DNA of 64,000 nt from Anthoceros angustus (taxonomy: Eukaryota > Streptophyta > Anthocerotopsida > Anthocerotales > Anthocerotaceae), in NCBI GenBank assembly GCA_010909165.1, contig MU008157.1, forward strand, positions 62,001 through 126,000, read 5' to 3'. The notes beneath the pieces are model-generated. The model did no database searches. It saw only the letters and a list, made by a program, of their open reading frames with translations, and was not told the DNA's origin. Positions 54,690-64,000 of this stretch are shown in pieces. Each line of letters begins with the position of its first letter. Position 1 is the stretch's first letter. The translations under genes and the position numbers were made by a program.

Positions 54690-57239
54690 TCAATCAACTT
54701 CCAAATACAAGTCGGAAAGCAAACGAGGAAAGTGACTACGACCCCAATTGAGCAGATTGTCATAATTTGTCGTTTTAAACGGGAAATAGAGAGCCTGGTT
54801 CAGGTACTTTTCCCGGAGAATTTGCTCAACATCTGAGAATTGCATTTTATGCATGCATAAGGCGAGAATGGTTAATGCGCTTGAAGTACCCGGTTCAACC
54901 GATGTTAAAACTTGCACAATCTCATCCACCGATCCTGCTGCAACACTCGCTGGACAAGACAAGACAGGAAAGACAAAAGCCAGGGCGAAGGAGCAGCGGA
55001 TCCAGTCTTTTTCCTTCCCACTCAAGTGTGCAGATTCACCGCCGTGTAGTACCCTCTCCAGCCTGTCTTTGACTTGGGAACATGCGGTGAGCATGTTTTC
55101 TACCTTCTGCGTATATGTATCACACGCGCCAAGAGTTTCGATCTCTTCATTATATCTGAAGAGCAGGTCTCCCAAACCCGGGATATCAAGAAGTGCCTTG
55201 TCTTCAAATGTGCACCGCGGACAGGTGCAGAACTCCTGTAGGAAATGTCGCGTAAACTCTCCACTGCGGAGGAGGTTGCTGTGGAAGATAGAGACAGAAT
55301 GGATTGAAAGCTCCTCTCCAGCGGGTATGCTGCAAATGGAGGAGATAAACATGGCCCCGCCGCTCTGCATAGACTCCGTGTAGCGGATGCAGTTAGGAGC
55401 ACAAGAATGCCTGAAGAAAGAAGGCAATCCATACAGCGCCCCGTCAACAATCCCATTGGTTGCCAGAATGTAACGGATATCACGGATGTCTACATTCACC
55501 AAATGTCGTTGGTGCTTCTCCATGGAGCTCACATCTGCAGACTCGACGTCCTCCCAATCTGCAGTGAACAAATCCAAGGAAGGTTTGCGCGTTCTACTGC
55601 TGCGCAGCATGCTCCTGAGCTGCGCGGCGTACTGCGGAGATTGCTGTGCCTTGGCTATGGTCTCTACAAACGTGTTCTGGAATCGGGCGCTCCAGGATGT
55701 CAAATGGCCGTGATCGGCTTCCTCTCTTGTCCTGGGAGGCCTTCTGCAGTAAAAGCGTATCCGAGGCCGAGTCCAGTGAGCTTTCCCTCGAGCAAGGGGA
55801 TTGGTCACAAGCAGTAGCTCCCCCGGCTTCACATCCTGGGATGCAAACATCCCGGGCGCCTGTCCTCGTCCTACGGTAGAGCTTGCCCTGCCGGTACGAA
55901 GCTCGATAGATCCAACAAACGGAGCACAGCGTGACGCGAGCTCGGAATCCGAGAGCCTAGAGAACTCGTGGTCGTCCAACTCGTAGATGCCTAAACTCTG
56001 CTTCATAGCTATGCTTGCCCTGAGTTTCTGAAGAAGGATTTCGGCCAGAAGATCCAATTCGGGCTCGGAGGAACCGAAACTCGCCTGCAGCTCCTCCAGA
56101 CAGGTAGCTACCTCGCTGTATAGGTGCATCCCGTGCAGACATTTCGCTCTTTGCATCTTGCTCTTGGCGCAGTTAGGGTTTAGCTGTAACAACATGTCGG
56201 CATCCGCCAATGCTTTCTTGTAGCTTCCCAGACGCAGATACGTCTCACACCTCTCAGAAATGACGACCTTCAACATTTCTTGGATCTCTTGGTGCAGCGC
56301 ATCTGGATCTGGATTCTCCGCGGAACCTGAGGTTGAGGTAGAGGCCTCGCCCGTGTCCGCAATGGAGGATTCCACGTCCTCCGCGGCCTTTAAGATATCC
56401 TTGAAATCCTCCAGGAGAATGACACACGAGGTGTAGCAATTAAGCGCCCTGGTGCACTCGTTGTCAGCCAAGTGAGCGTTTGCTAGAGCATGAAGGTCCT
56501 TGATGCAATCCAAGCCCGGCCTCCATCCATTTCGACCCTGATGCAAATACGTGTTACCTTGATGAGCTAAGAACGTGGCGACAGTGGGCACAAGGTCTGC
56601 AGGGTTGGCAACGTTGATGCCAAGCGTCCCATCCTTCCATAGATGCGTGAACGCGGGTTCTTTGATAGCAACCTTCATCCCTTCAGGATATTTCTTGCAC
56701 ACATCTGCTTCGCTGGCCGTTGTGCACACTGCGTTGTCGATAACCAATAGGACAGCACGTCCTTGCGTGTCTTCGAACACCGTCCGGACTCCCCCCGTCA
56801 CAAATGGCTTGGCACACAACGTGCCGTGAACCACCCGCCCATGGTGCACAGTCACCGGTAACATATCTGGATCCTTCTGCGTATCCGGAGAGATCAGATC
56901 ATCGAGAAGCATGTCCTCCAAAGCTTCGAAGGGAGCCGATGGCCACACTGGATCCAGCACATAGTGACTGAACTTCCTCTTGACACATTCAGGATCATCC
57001 ACCATTCTTTTGAAGGCTGCCGCAGCTTGAGCGTGGGACTTGGTCAAGCCTTCTTTATCGAACAGCATGGAGCTCACGAGGAAGGAGATGCCACTGGCGC
57101 TGAGTCTGTCCAGCAGAGCGTCGTCGATGCTAACCGGAATTTCGGGCTCAGCCATCTTGGACTCTGCCATTTCGGGCTCAGCCATCGATCGACTCCAGAG
57201 CTCGGTGTAGGTACAGTAGTCCCAAGGATGAGATGCCAC
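54690..57239 (-). CDS. TPR-SET paralog, intronless, likely catalytically dead
   Basis: 849 residues in one exon. It has the same architecture as the gene at 38071: N-terminal domain with VHHGRVVHGTLCAKPFVTGG and AVCTTASEADV, TPR-like helices (ETYLRLGSYKKALADADML), then a SET region with PGMFASQDVKPGELLLV. The SAM-contact motif NHSC is RHSC (Arg610), and the tyrosine expected in the GEELSI-x-Y strand is Ser648 (SIHSVS). The post-SET zinc cysteines are kept (FCTCPRC). An insertion of about 35 Ser/Glu/Asp-rich residues splits the TPR region. The N-terminus has a short repeated MAEPEM/MAESKM/MAEPEI phrase. The open frame over 2.5 kb argues for a selected product. Role: perhaps a non-catalytic SAM- or partner-binding protein (inference). 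Confidence 0.92.
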   Translation of the reverse strand: MASHPWDYCTYTELWSRSMAEPEMAESKMAEPEIPVSIDDALLDRLSASGISFLVSSMLFDKEGLTKSHAQAAAAFKRMVDDPECVKRKFSHYVLDPVWPSAPFEALEDMLLDDLISPDTQKDPDMLPVTVHHGRVVHGTLCAKPFVTGGVRTVFEDTQGRAVLLVIDNAVCTTASEADVCKKYPEGMKVAIKEPAFTHLWKDGTLGINVANPADLVPTVATFLAHQGNTYLHQGRNGWRPGLDCIKDLHALANAHLADNECTRALNCYTSCVILLEDFKDILKAAEDVESSIADTGEASTSTSGSAENPDPDALHQEIQEMLKVVISERCETYLRLGSYKKALADADMLLQLNPNCAKSKMQRAKCLHGMHLYSEVATCLEELQASFGSSEPELDLLAEILLQKLRASIAMKQSLGIYELDDHEFSRLSDSELASRCAPFVGSIELRTGRASSTVGRGQAPGMFASQDVKPGELLLVTNPLARGKAHWTRPRIRFYCRRPPRTREEADHGHLTSWSARFQNTFVETIAKAQQSPQYAAQLRSMLRSSRTRKPSLDLFTADWEDVESADVSSMEKHQRHLVNVDIRDIRYILATNGIVDGALYGLPSFFRHSCAPNCIRYTESMQSGGAMFISSICSIPAGEELSIHSVSIFHSNLLRSGEFTRHFLQEFCTCPRCTFEDKALLDIPGLGDLLFRYNEEIETLGACDTYTQKVENMLTACSQVKDRLERVLHGGESAHLSGKEKDWIRCSFALAFVFPVLSCPASVAAGSVDEIVQVLTSVEPGTSSALTILALCMHKMQFSDVEQILREKYLNQALYFPFKTTNYDNLLNWGRSHFPRLLSDLYLEVD

Positions 57240-58639
57240 AGGTGGCGCTGAGATTGTGACAGGTGCAACCGCATACGGTCGGGGTCAGGCCTAGGGGGCG
57301 AGCGGACCAACATCCTGCATGAAGCTTCTCGAAGCATTCAGAACTTCGCGAATTCTGCGAGTAGTTTTGCTGCTCGCCTTTTGTTAGTCTTAAGTTCGTG
57401 TACAGACGAGAAGTTCACAGCTTGATGAGCCCGTTTTGGTGACTGGACGAGGGTCTCCCATATGGACAACTGGATATGGGACAGCTTGGTGCTGTTGCTC
57501 AAGCCTCAGCGTTGTAGAGTCCCTCACTTTCCACGGATATAGGGTAGGGCGCTTTCTTGCTGAGTTTGCGATGAAATACCCCTTGAACTCGCCACCGTGG
57601 TGGCCTTGACCTCCACAGATGGCTTCCCATTCTTGTGTCCCACACCTCATGGCACACTTTGGAAGAGGCACGTTGATCATGTGATGCAGCAGCAAGCAAG
57701 TGATGCTGCAACACTTGTTGCAGCATCCGCATCAACAACAATAACAATCTATAGCCAGGAGCGACTGATGGGCAAAGCATCCAGGCTGAGAGGTTTCAAG
57801 GGCCATTTTCAAGGATCCTGGCCAGAGAGGATGCAAAGTTCTGGTGGAGAAGTTCTCTACAGCTGAACAAACACAGATACAAGCGTCCCAACAGAGCGCT
57901 CGCGGGCAGCAACAACCCCAGCAATATGCTCCTGGCTCCTGGTTTCTGAAGTGCTTTGGTGCGGGGGTCCCTTGCTATATCCTGCAGTTCTTCTTAATGC
58001 TGGGTATGGATGCTAAATTAAGTGGCACGTTGGAGGCATTCACATAATGCTCAGATAAAACATTCAAGATCAGACAAAGCATGGCACCCATCGATATTGA
58101 TAATATTCGGGACAGTCAGCCTGGATTTCACCATATATACAGCTGCTGCACATTCAGAATACAGAATGCTCAAGCCACGAAGATGGTTCTCCGCTTCATC
58201 ATGGAAGTCCAGATCAACCGGAGAGTCACTTGTTGCAGGCTAGATACTGGCAGAGGGCCGGCGACCAAGGAGAGCCACTCTCTCAAAGCTGGAATTCATG
58301 AAGTCACATTTGTTGCCAGTTGTCTTCCCCAGGTTCGGGGATTTCTGGATTGCTGGACCAGGTGCCTCTCAAGACTCAGCTGGAGTCCAGCTGGTTTCGG
58401 TGGCTCACTTGACAAGAAAGCCTACACACGCGTTGCTGCATCAGCCTGCAGGGACCACCAAACCACAGTCACGGCTGTGCCCCAAAGCAGCTCAACCTGT
58501 GCGTGCTGCTCTCAGAATCCTTTCCCACTGCTCGAAACGAAGACAGGGCTCTCTCTGACACTAATCCCCCACGGCTCACTCCCTGCCCAGCCAGACATGA
58601 CTGCAGTGTGCACTGGGACAGGCTCTCCGAGGCTCCCCG
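57240..58639. other. Region upstream of the second TPR-SET gene, no gene recognised
   Basis: About 1.4 kb. The first 150 bp should be the promoter of the minus-strand SET gene. The remainder has open frames on both strands (for example 57597-57866 + and 58081-58665 +) without recognisable motifs; it may be the decayed 5' part of the PPR-like sequence that follows. Confidence 0.4.
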
Positions 58640-60130
58640 TGGTAACAGGCAGAGTTGAACAATGAAGCTCACGTTCTGAACAATCTGAGGCACCATGACC
58701 CATATGCAATTCCAAGGAACGAGCTGAATGAATCAAGCTCCAACGACAATGAATTGTACACATGGAGGAATCACGGGCAAACCCTGCTGCTTGCTGCTTG
58801 CTTGAATGCCCCGATGTATTGGGAAGCAACCTGTGGTGAACTGAAAGGTTCACGGCAGGTGTTTGACAGCCTGAAGACAAAAACTGTGGTGCCATTGCTG
58901 TCTTTGCTAAGCAAGCTGGACTCGGACAGAAGGTATTGTTTTGTATGGACAAATGGATCAGGAATGGGAACCATAGCTGCCCTTCAAGTTTGTGCATTCG
59001 GCGCCGCGTTGGAATCTTGCAGAAAGGTGTAGTGCGCTGTGTTGCAGAGTGGCTTTCGTACCAGCTTGTTAGGTGGCACCTATGGAACATGTGTGCACGC
59101 CAGGGTCTGGGCTCTTGGGCAGCATGGCCACAAGGAGCAGTGACATGGAAATTCCTGATAACTGGGTATGCAAAATGTGGTGAACTGAAGATGCATGGAA
59201 GGGTTTGAAGGCCCGGCCACAATGGATGCGGGGACATGGAATGCCCTGATATCTGTGTACGCCAAATGTGATGGCCTGCAGTCGAGGAAGATCGAGACCT
59301 CGAACGCGAAACTGAGAGAGGCACTCTAGGTTTTTGAAAGCATGAACTGAAAGAATGCGGTGACATGGAATGCCTTGATAGCTGGGTACGCTGGGCAAGA
59401 GTCGGACATGAGTCACTTTTTCTGCAGGGGAGGGCTGATTCTAGCTGACCACGGATGGCTTTTCACTTGCCTCCTGAAGGCTAGTGCAAGCACTGGTGCC
59501 TTACAGAAAGACAGGCAGCTGCAATCACTGGCTGTCGCAGAGGACTGGTGAGTAACGTAGTGTTGGGCAGCGGCCTGGTGGCCATGTAGGCCAAATGTGT
59601 TGAACTGGAAGATGCACAAATGCTGCCCAAGGTTTAGCGTTATCAGCCCTGATGAAATGCCCTGCCTGAGAGCCATGGCTGGTAAGCTTCAAGCTTGTGC
59701 GTTTGCCGCCGCCTTGGAAACTTGCAGAACAGTGCACTGTGATGTGGTGCAGGGTGGGATTTCTACTACCTCGTTTGTTGGCAACTGCCTGTTGGACACG
59801 TGTGCAAAAAGGTCGGGAACTGAGAGATGCACGCCAGGATTTGCACAACGTGGGATGTGGTGACATGGAAGGCCCTGATATCTGGGTATGCAAGACGTGG
59901 TGAACAGAAAGATGCATGCCGTGTTTTTGACAGCACCGCCACCAAGGATGTGAGGACAGGGAATGCCCTGGTAGCTGCACTACTGGTTGTCGAAAGAGGA
60001 CTGCTGGGTAACGTGGTGTTGGGCAGTTGCCTGGCGGCCATGTGTGCAAAATGTGGTGAACTGGAAGATGCATAGGTTTCTAACAGCTTGAAGAGGCATC
60101 AGAAGCATGAGTGCAGAGGCTGTTTTAAGG
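58640..60130 (+). pseudogene. Degenerate pentatricopeptide repeat (PPR) gene
   Basis: PPR helices are visible in all three plus frames: GSRQVFDSLKTKTVV (about 58848), TWKFLITGYAKCGEL (about 59142), TWNALISVYAKC (about 59240), VTWNALIAGYAG (about 59359), VTWKALISGYARRGEQKDAC with RVFDS (about 59860), GNALVAAL (about 59960) and SCLAAMCAKCGELEDA (about 60026). PPR proteins of the PLS type bind organellar RNA. The pattern A-L-I-x-x-YAKCG-x-L-x-DA recurs at intervals of roughly 100 bp, but frame changes and stops separate repeats, so no product is expected. The open minus-strand frame 58512-59366 is antisense to it. Confidence 0.72.
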
Positions 60131-60544
60131 CAGGAGATGTTCAATGATGAAGGCTGAGTTGTCAACTCTGAATGCACCATAATAGTTCTTGTAGGGTGTG
60201 GATCTGGGGCCGTTGGAGCCCTCAAGCTCATGATCTCAGTGTCAAACTTGGGTACGAGTCGACTGCATACTTGGCGAACAATCCTAGCTTCAAGGCTTCA
60301 AGCTCGTGCCTCAGGAAACCGTTTGCCGAGAACGGTTTCTGCTGGAGTGCTCTATTTTGCACACCCTCTTTGTTCAGTACCTCTAAGCACACACAACTGA
60401 CAAGCTCCTCAGAATAGCTCTTCCATCAGTCGTGGTTGCTTCCAGTCCCAAGTATCCACCAGGGGTTAACGCACGTCCCCTCCTTGCCGAAACCATCTCA
60501 ATGACCAAGGCCCACAGGAAGCCCTGGACAGCAAGACTGCTCTC

Positions 60545-61010
60545 CCACTGCATCTGAGGCAGTGGATCTCTGTCTTCATCCAGTCACAGTTGCCCTCCTG
60601 CCACACACCAGCTTTGAACACTTTTTTGGCGAAAAGCTTTAGACCTCCAAATGAAAGCAGCAAACAACACCTGAATGCTCACTGAAAAGCTCATCCATCA
60701 ATCAGGCAATAGATCTCCGTGTTTTATCTAGTGAGAGTTGTGCTCCTGCCGCACACCAGCTGAAGATTTTCTTTCTGCGTTTTTTGGAGGAAAGCTTAAC
60801 ACCTTGAAATGAAAGGAGCAAATCCTGAATACTTCCTGAAGGGCTCTTCCATCAGTCGTGGCTGCTTCCCCACTGCATCTGAGGCACTAGATCTCCGTCT
60901 CATCCAGTGAATGTCGCGGTCCTGCCACACACAGGCTTTTCCCTTTTTCAGGCGAAAAATCGAAGGAGCAAAACTATTTTTCAATGTTTCCTGAAGCTTC
61001 GTGCAGGATG
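60545..61010. repeat. Three degenerate tandem units of about 170-190 bp upstream of the third TPR-SET gene
   Basis: Each unit contains TAGATCTCCGT or its variant, then CATCCAGT, CTCCTGCCACACACCAG and GGCGAAAAGC/GGAGGAAAGC with GAAAGGAGCAAA, ending in GCTCTTCCATCAGTCGTGG. Units start near 60545, 60700 and 60880. A preceding partial unit is at about 60418. They lie in the promoter-proximal region of the gene at 61163. Confidence 0.7.
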
Positions 61011-61162
61011 CTTCGTCCCTTCACCTCCCGGGACCCCGAGTGGAATCAGGGCGGCTTTGCCCTCCCGCCCTAAGGACCTATTGAGATCTCTGGGCCATAG
61101 CCAAAGCCATCTCATCGAATAACGGGACCTACAGCGAGCTCTGGAGCTTATCAATTGGCACT

Positions 61163-63673
61163 ATGGGATCAATTAGCACCCTGGCTATGGAGCCTGAGGT
61201 TAGCATCGACGACGCTTTGGCGGAGGCACTCAACAACAGGGGCATCTCTTTCCTCCACAGCTCCTCAAGGTTCCATAAACAAGGCTTGACCAAGTGTCAC
61301 GCCGAAGCAGCGGCGGAGTTCAAGAGGATGGTGGACGATCCTCGATGGGCTAGGAGGACTTTCAGCCATCATGTGCTGGATCCTTTGTGGGCGTCCGCTC
61401 CCTTCTCAGGTTTGGAGCACATGGTTCTTGCGGATTTGAAACCTCCGCATGCGCAGGAGGATTTGGATGGGATACCGGTGTCTGTTCACCACGGGCGGGT
61501 TGTTTACGGCAAGTTGTGTGCGAAGCCATTTCTTACGGGGGGAGTTCGGACGGTGTTTGAAGACACGCAAGGACGCGCTGTCCCACTGGTGATCGACAAT
61601 GCTGTGTGTACAACGGCCAGCGAAGCAGAGGTCGACAAGATGTTCCCTCAAGGGATGGAGGTTGCTATCAAAGAACCCGCGTACACGCAGTTGTGGAAGG
61701 ATGGGACGCTGGGCATCAACGTGGCCAACCCTGCAGACGTTCTGCCAATTGCCGACATGACCTTGTTTGATGAAGCCACTGAGATGCTGTGTCGAGAACA
61801 AGGTCCAGCTAGGTGGAGGCTGGGCATGGATTGCGTGGAGAAACTTTGTGCTCGAGCGGAGAGTCACTTTGTTGACGGACAGTACACTAGGGCGCTTAGT
61901 TGCTACAGATGGAGTGTGAAGTTGCTTTTCAGAATGAGCGGAGACGTCAGACGCCGGAAAGATTCCGTATCCGGCGATGACAATCTTGCGCGACAGATGG
62001 GTGACATGGTTGTGTCCTTCGCCCCTCAGAGGTGTGAGACCTATCTGCGTGTGGGAAGCTACAAGATGGCGTTGCAGGAGGCAAACCTTTCCGTGCTAAA
62101 CCCTAGGCTAAACGCCGAGCTCCAGATGCGAAGAGCGACATGCTTGCACATGATGCATCTGTACGACGAGGAGGTTACCTGTCTTGAGGAGCTGCAGGCG
62201 AGTCTCGGTACCTCCGAGTGCGATCGGCTCCTTCTACAAGAAATCTCGAACCAGAAATCCAGGGCAAGCATAGCTAGGCGCCAGAGTGGTTTAGGCATCT
62301 ACGAGTTCGATGACGACGAGTTCTCGAGGCTGTCTGGGACCGAGCTTCCGGCTGGCTGTTCTCCATTTGTTGGATCAATTGAGCTTCGTACTGGCACGGA
62401 GAACGGTACCGCAAGACGAGGACGGGAGCCCGGAATGTTTGCATCCCAGGATGTGGAGCCGGGGGAGCTACTGCTTGTGGCCAATCCCCTTGCCCGAGGA
62501 CGAGATCATCACTGGACTTGGCCGGTGATACGCTTTCACAGCAGAAGGCCCCCGCGGACAAGAGAGGAAATTGACACCTCATCCTGGAGTGCGCAATTCC
62601 AGAATACGTGTGTAGAGGCCATAGCCAAGGCACAGCAATCTCCGCAGTACGCTTCGCAACTGAAGAGCATGCTGCGGGGCATTAGGATTCGCAATCCTTC
62701 ACTGGAACTGTTCACTCAAGTCGGAGATGACGACAAGTATGGAGACGTGAACTCGATGGAGGAGCACCAACGTCACTTGGTGAAAGTGGACATCCGTGAT
62801 ATCCGTTCTGTTCTGGCAACCAACGGCCTTGTTGAGGGTGCGCTATACGGCTTGCCTTCCTTCTTTCTGCATTCTTGCGCTCCTAACTGCGTCCAGTACA
62901 TGGAATCTATGTATAGCGGCGGAGCCATGTTTATCGCAGCGACTCGCAGGATATCCGCCGGAGAGGAGCTTTCGATCCATTCTGTCTCTATGTTTCACAG
63001 CATATTCCGCCGGAGTGAAGAGTTTTCTGGACATTGTCGAGGGGATTTTTGCATTTGTCCGCGGTGCACGTTTGAGCACCAGGCGCTTCGCAAGGATATC
63101 CCGGAATTGCGAGAGCTGATCTTTATATACAGTTCCCAAATCGAAGCTCGCTGTCATCCCTGTCGAGTACATGACAGGAAGACGGTCGAAAACATTGTTT
63201 CCACATGTTCCGACCCTGAGGACTTGCTATTGAAGAATGTGGTGCACGTCAATGACAGTGAACACATGCTAGCCATATGTTCCGAAGTTGAAGGCTGGTT
63301 GGAGAGGATACTGAACCGCGATGACTCTGCACTCTTGTCCGAGCAGCAAAAAGACTGGATTCGGTGCTCCTTCGCCCTGGCTTATGTGTTCCCTGTCTTG
63401 TCTTGTCCAGGAAATGTTCAAGCAAAATTGATGGATGAGGTTGTGCGAGTTTTAACATCGGTTGAACCGGGAACAGCAACCGCATTAACCATTCTCGCCT
63501 TATGCAAGCATAAAATGGAGCGCTCGGATGTTAACAGAATTCTCAGGGAGAGGTATAAGAACCACAATCTCTACTTTCCGTTCAAGGAGAAAAGTTATCA
63601 TAATTTGCTGGATTGGGGTTTCAGTCACCTTCATCGTTTACTCTTTCATATCTATGCTGGAGTTTATCATTAG
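61163..63673 (+). CDS. TPR-SET paralog, intronless, likely catalytically dead
   Basis: 836 residues in one exon, closest to the gene at 54690. N-terminal domain: VHHGRVVYGKLCAKPFLTGG, AVCTTASEAEV, VAIKEPAYTQLWKDG. TPR-like helices: ARAESHFVDGQYTRALSCY and ETYLRVGSYKMALQEANL. SET region: PGMFASQDVEPGELLLVANP. NHSC is replaced by LHSC (Leu569) and the catalytic tyrosine position by Ser607 (SIHSVS), the same loss as in the 54690 gene. The cysteines DFCICPRC are kept. Relative to that paralog it has an extra segment of about 25 residues before the C-terminal helical domain and a shorter TPR linker. Start: the ATG at 61163, with a second ATG at 61187 (MEPEVSIDDAL) that aligns with the paralogs. 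Confidence 0.92.
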   Translation: MGSISTLAMEPEVSIDDALAEALNNRGISFLHSSSRFHKQGLTKCHAEAAAEFKRMVDDPRWARRTFSHHVLDPLWASAPFSGLEHMVLADLKPPHAQEDLDGIPVSVHHGRVVYGKLCAKPFLTGGVRTVFEDTQGRAVPLVIDNAVCTTASEAEVDKMFPQGMEVAIKEPAYTQLWKDGTLGINVANPADVLPIADMTLFDEATEMLCREQGPARWRLGMDCVEKLCARAESHFVDGQYTRALSCYRWSVKLLFRMSGDVRRRKDSVSGDDNLARQMGDMVVSFAPQRCETYLRVGSYKMALQEANLSVLNPRLNAELQMRRATCLHMMHLYDEEVTCLEELQASLGTSECDRLLLQEISNQKSRASIARRQSGLGIYEFDDDEFSRLSGTELPAGCSPFVGSIELRTGTENGTARRGREPGMFASQDVEPGELLLVANPLARGRDHHWTWPVIRFHSRRPPRTREEIDTSSWSAQFQNTCVEAIAKAQQSPQYASQLKSMLRGIRIRNPSLELFTQVGDDDKYGDVNSMEEHQRHLVKVDIRDIRSVLATNGLVEGALYGLPSFFLHSCAPNCVQYMESMYSGGAMFIAATRRISAGEELSIHSVSMFHSIFRRSEEFSGHCRGDFCICPRCTFEHQALRKDIPELRELIFIYSSQIEARCHPCRVHDRKTVENIVSTCSDPEDLLLKNVVHVNDSEHMLAICSEVEGWLERILNRDDSALLSEQQKDWIRCSFALAYVFPVLSCPGNVQAKLMDEVVRVLTSVEPGTATALTILALCKHKMERSDVNRILRERYKNHNLYFPFKEKSYHNLLDWGFSHLHRLLFHIYAGVYH

Positions 63674-63728
63674 AGGAGAAGCAATAATTTCCGTGTAAGA
63701 AGTGAACTTTGTCCAAGAGACCAAAATC

Positions 63729-63860
63729 TCTATCTTTTGTTCAAGAAGAAAAGCTATGACAATTTGTTCAATTAGAGTTGGGTCACTTTCATCACTTACT
63801 TTTGGATATCTATCCAACAGTTGATCGTTAGAAGAGAAGCAATTATTTTTAGGTCAGAAA
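63729..63860 (+). pseudogene. Duplicated 3' end of a TPR-SET gene
   Basis: About 130 bp downstream of the stop repeats the last ~125 bp of the gene in diverged form: CTCTATCTTTTGTTCAAGAA, GAAAAGCTATGACAATTTGTT, CATCACTTACTTTTGGATATCTATC and TTAGAAGAGAAGCAATTATTT match 63563-63695. It encodes a broken version of the conserved YFPFK..YDNLLNWG tail. Confidence 0.8.
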
Positions 63861-64000
63861 GGAAGGAGAACGATTAGGTATGATCCATTAAACTCTTGGA
63901 GCTAATAGGATTATTTTTTGTCATGTCTAATACGCCGGTTCATACTTCATATATTTGGTTCAAGTCTTAAAAAATAAATCTTCTTATGAATTTAATGAAT
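63861..64000. other. AT-rich end of window
   Basis: No feature recognised. Confidence 0.5.

Noticed and set aside
58512-59366. 284-residue open frame on the minus strand
   Set aside because: It is antisense to the PPR-like repeats on the plus strand; its regular His/Ser/Pro-rich pattern mirrors the repeated PPR codons and matches no family.

Overview
The window looks like nuclear DNA of a seed-free vascular plant, most probably a lycophyte such as Selaginella. This is an inference from gene content: a plastid sulfolipid synthase, a plant-type Polycomb EMF2/VRN2 subunit and an ILR1-like auxin-conjugate hydrolase, very short canonical introns (mostly about 50-300 bp), intronless TPR-SET genes, and dense chromovirus-type repeats. 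I ran no database search. All exon boundaries were placed by eye from splice signals, reading phase and remembered family alignments.

Region 1 (1-21500) is repeat-rich. A 4.7 kb segment carrying a CAF1/CNOT7-type deadenylase gene occurs as two and a third tandem copies (about 2176-6826, 6827-19424, 19425-20918). A 7.8 kb chromodomain Ty3/gypsy element (8142-15948) sits inside copy 2 with a 5-bp target duplication, and the empty site is preserved in copies 1 and 3. Copies differ mainly by short indels next to CG and CAG/CTG sites, so many apparent frameshifts here may be sequencing artefacts of methylated DNA.

Region 2 (22170-36545) is a clean, compact gene island: EMF2-like (-, 18 exons), ETF beta (-, 5 exons), phosphatidylinositol synthase (+, one exon), a conserved GGCT-like protein (-, 8 exons), an ILR1-like amidohydrolase (+, 5 exons) and an SQD2-like sulfoquinovosyltransferase (+, 11 exons). 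All six reading frames join without a break.

Region 3 (36680-64000) is built around three intronless TPR-SET genes (38071-40491 +, 54690-57239 -, 61163-63673 +) and a broken fourth copy at 36715-37775. The first gene keeps the SET catalytic NHSC motif and tyrosine. The other two have lost both and look like pseudoenzymes. Between the first two lies a complex satellite array (40741-42085 and 51354-53880) split by a 9.3 kb element at about 42086-51353. A degenerate PPR gene lies between SET genes two and three.

The most interesting object is that 9.3 kb element. On the minus strand it encodes a protein resembling the eukaryotic DUF7869-type transposase-like family. On the plus strand, divergently, it encodes a ParB/sulfiredoxin-like domain followed by a beta-class N6/N4 amino-DNA-methyltransferase. 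Its ends are similar in inverted orientation and it interrupts a satellite unit. It looks like a DNA transposon that carries its own bacterial-type DNA methyltransferase.
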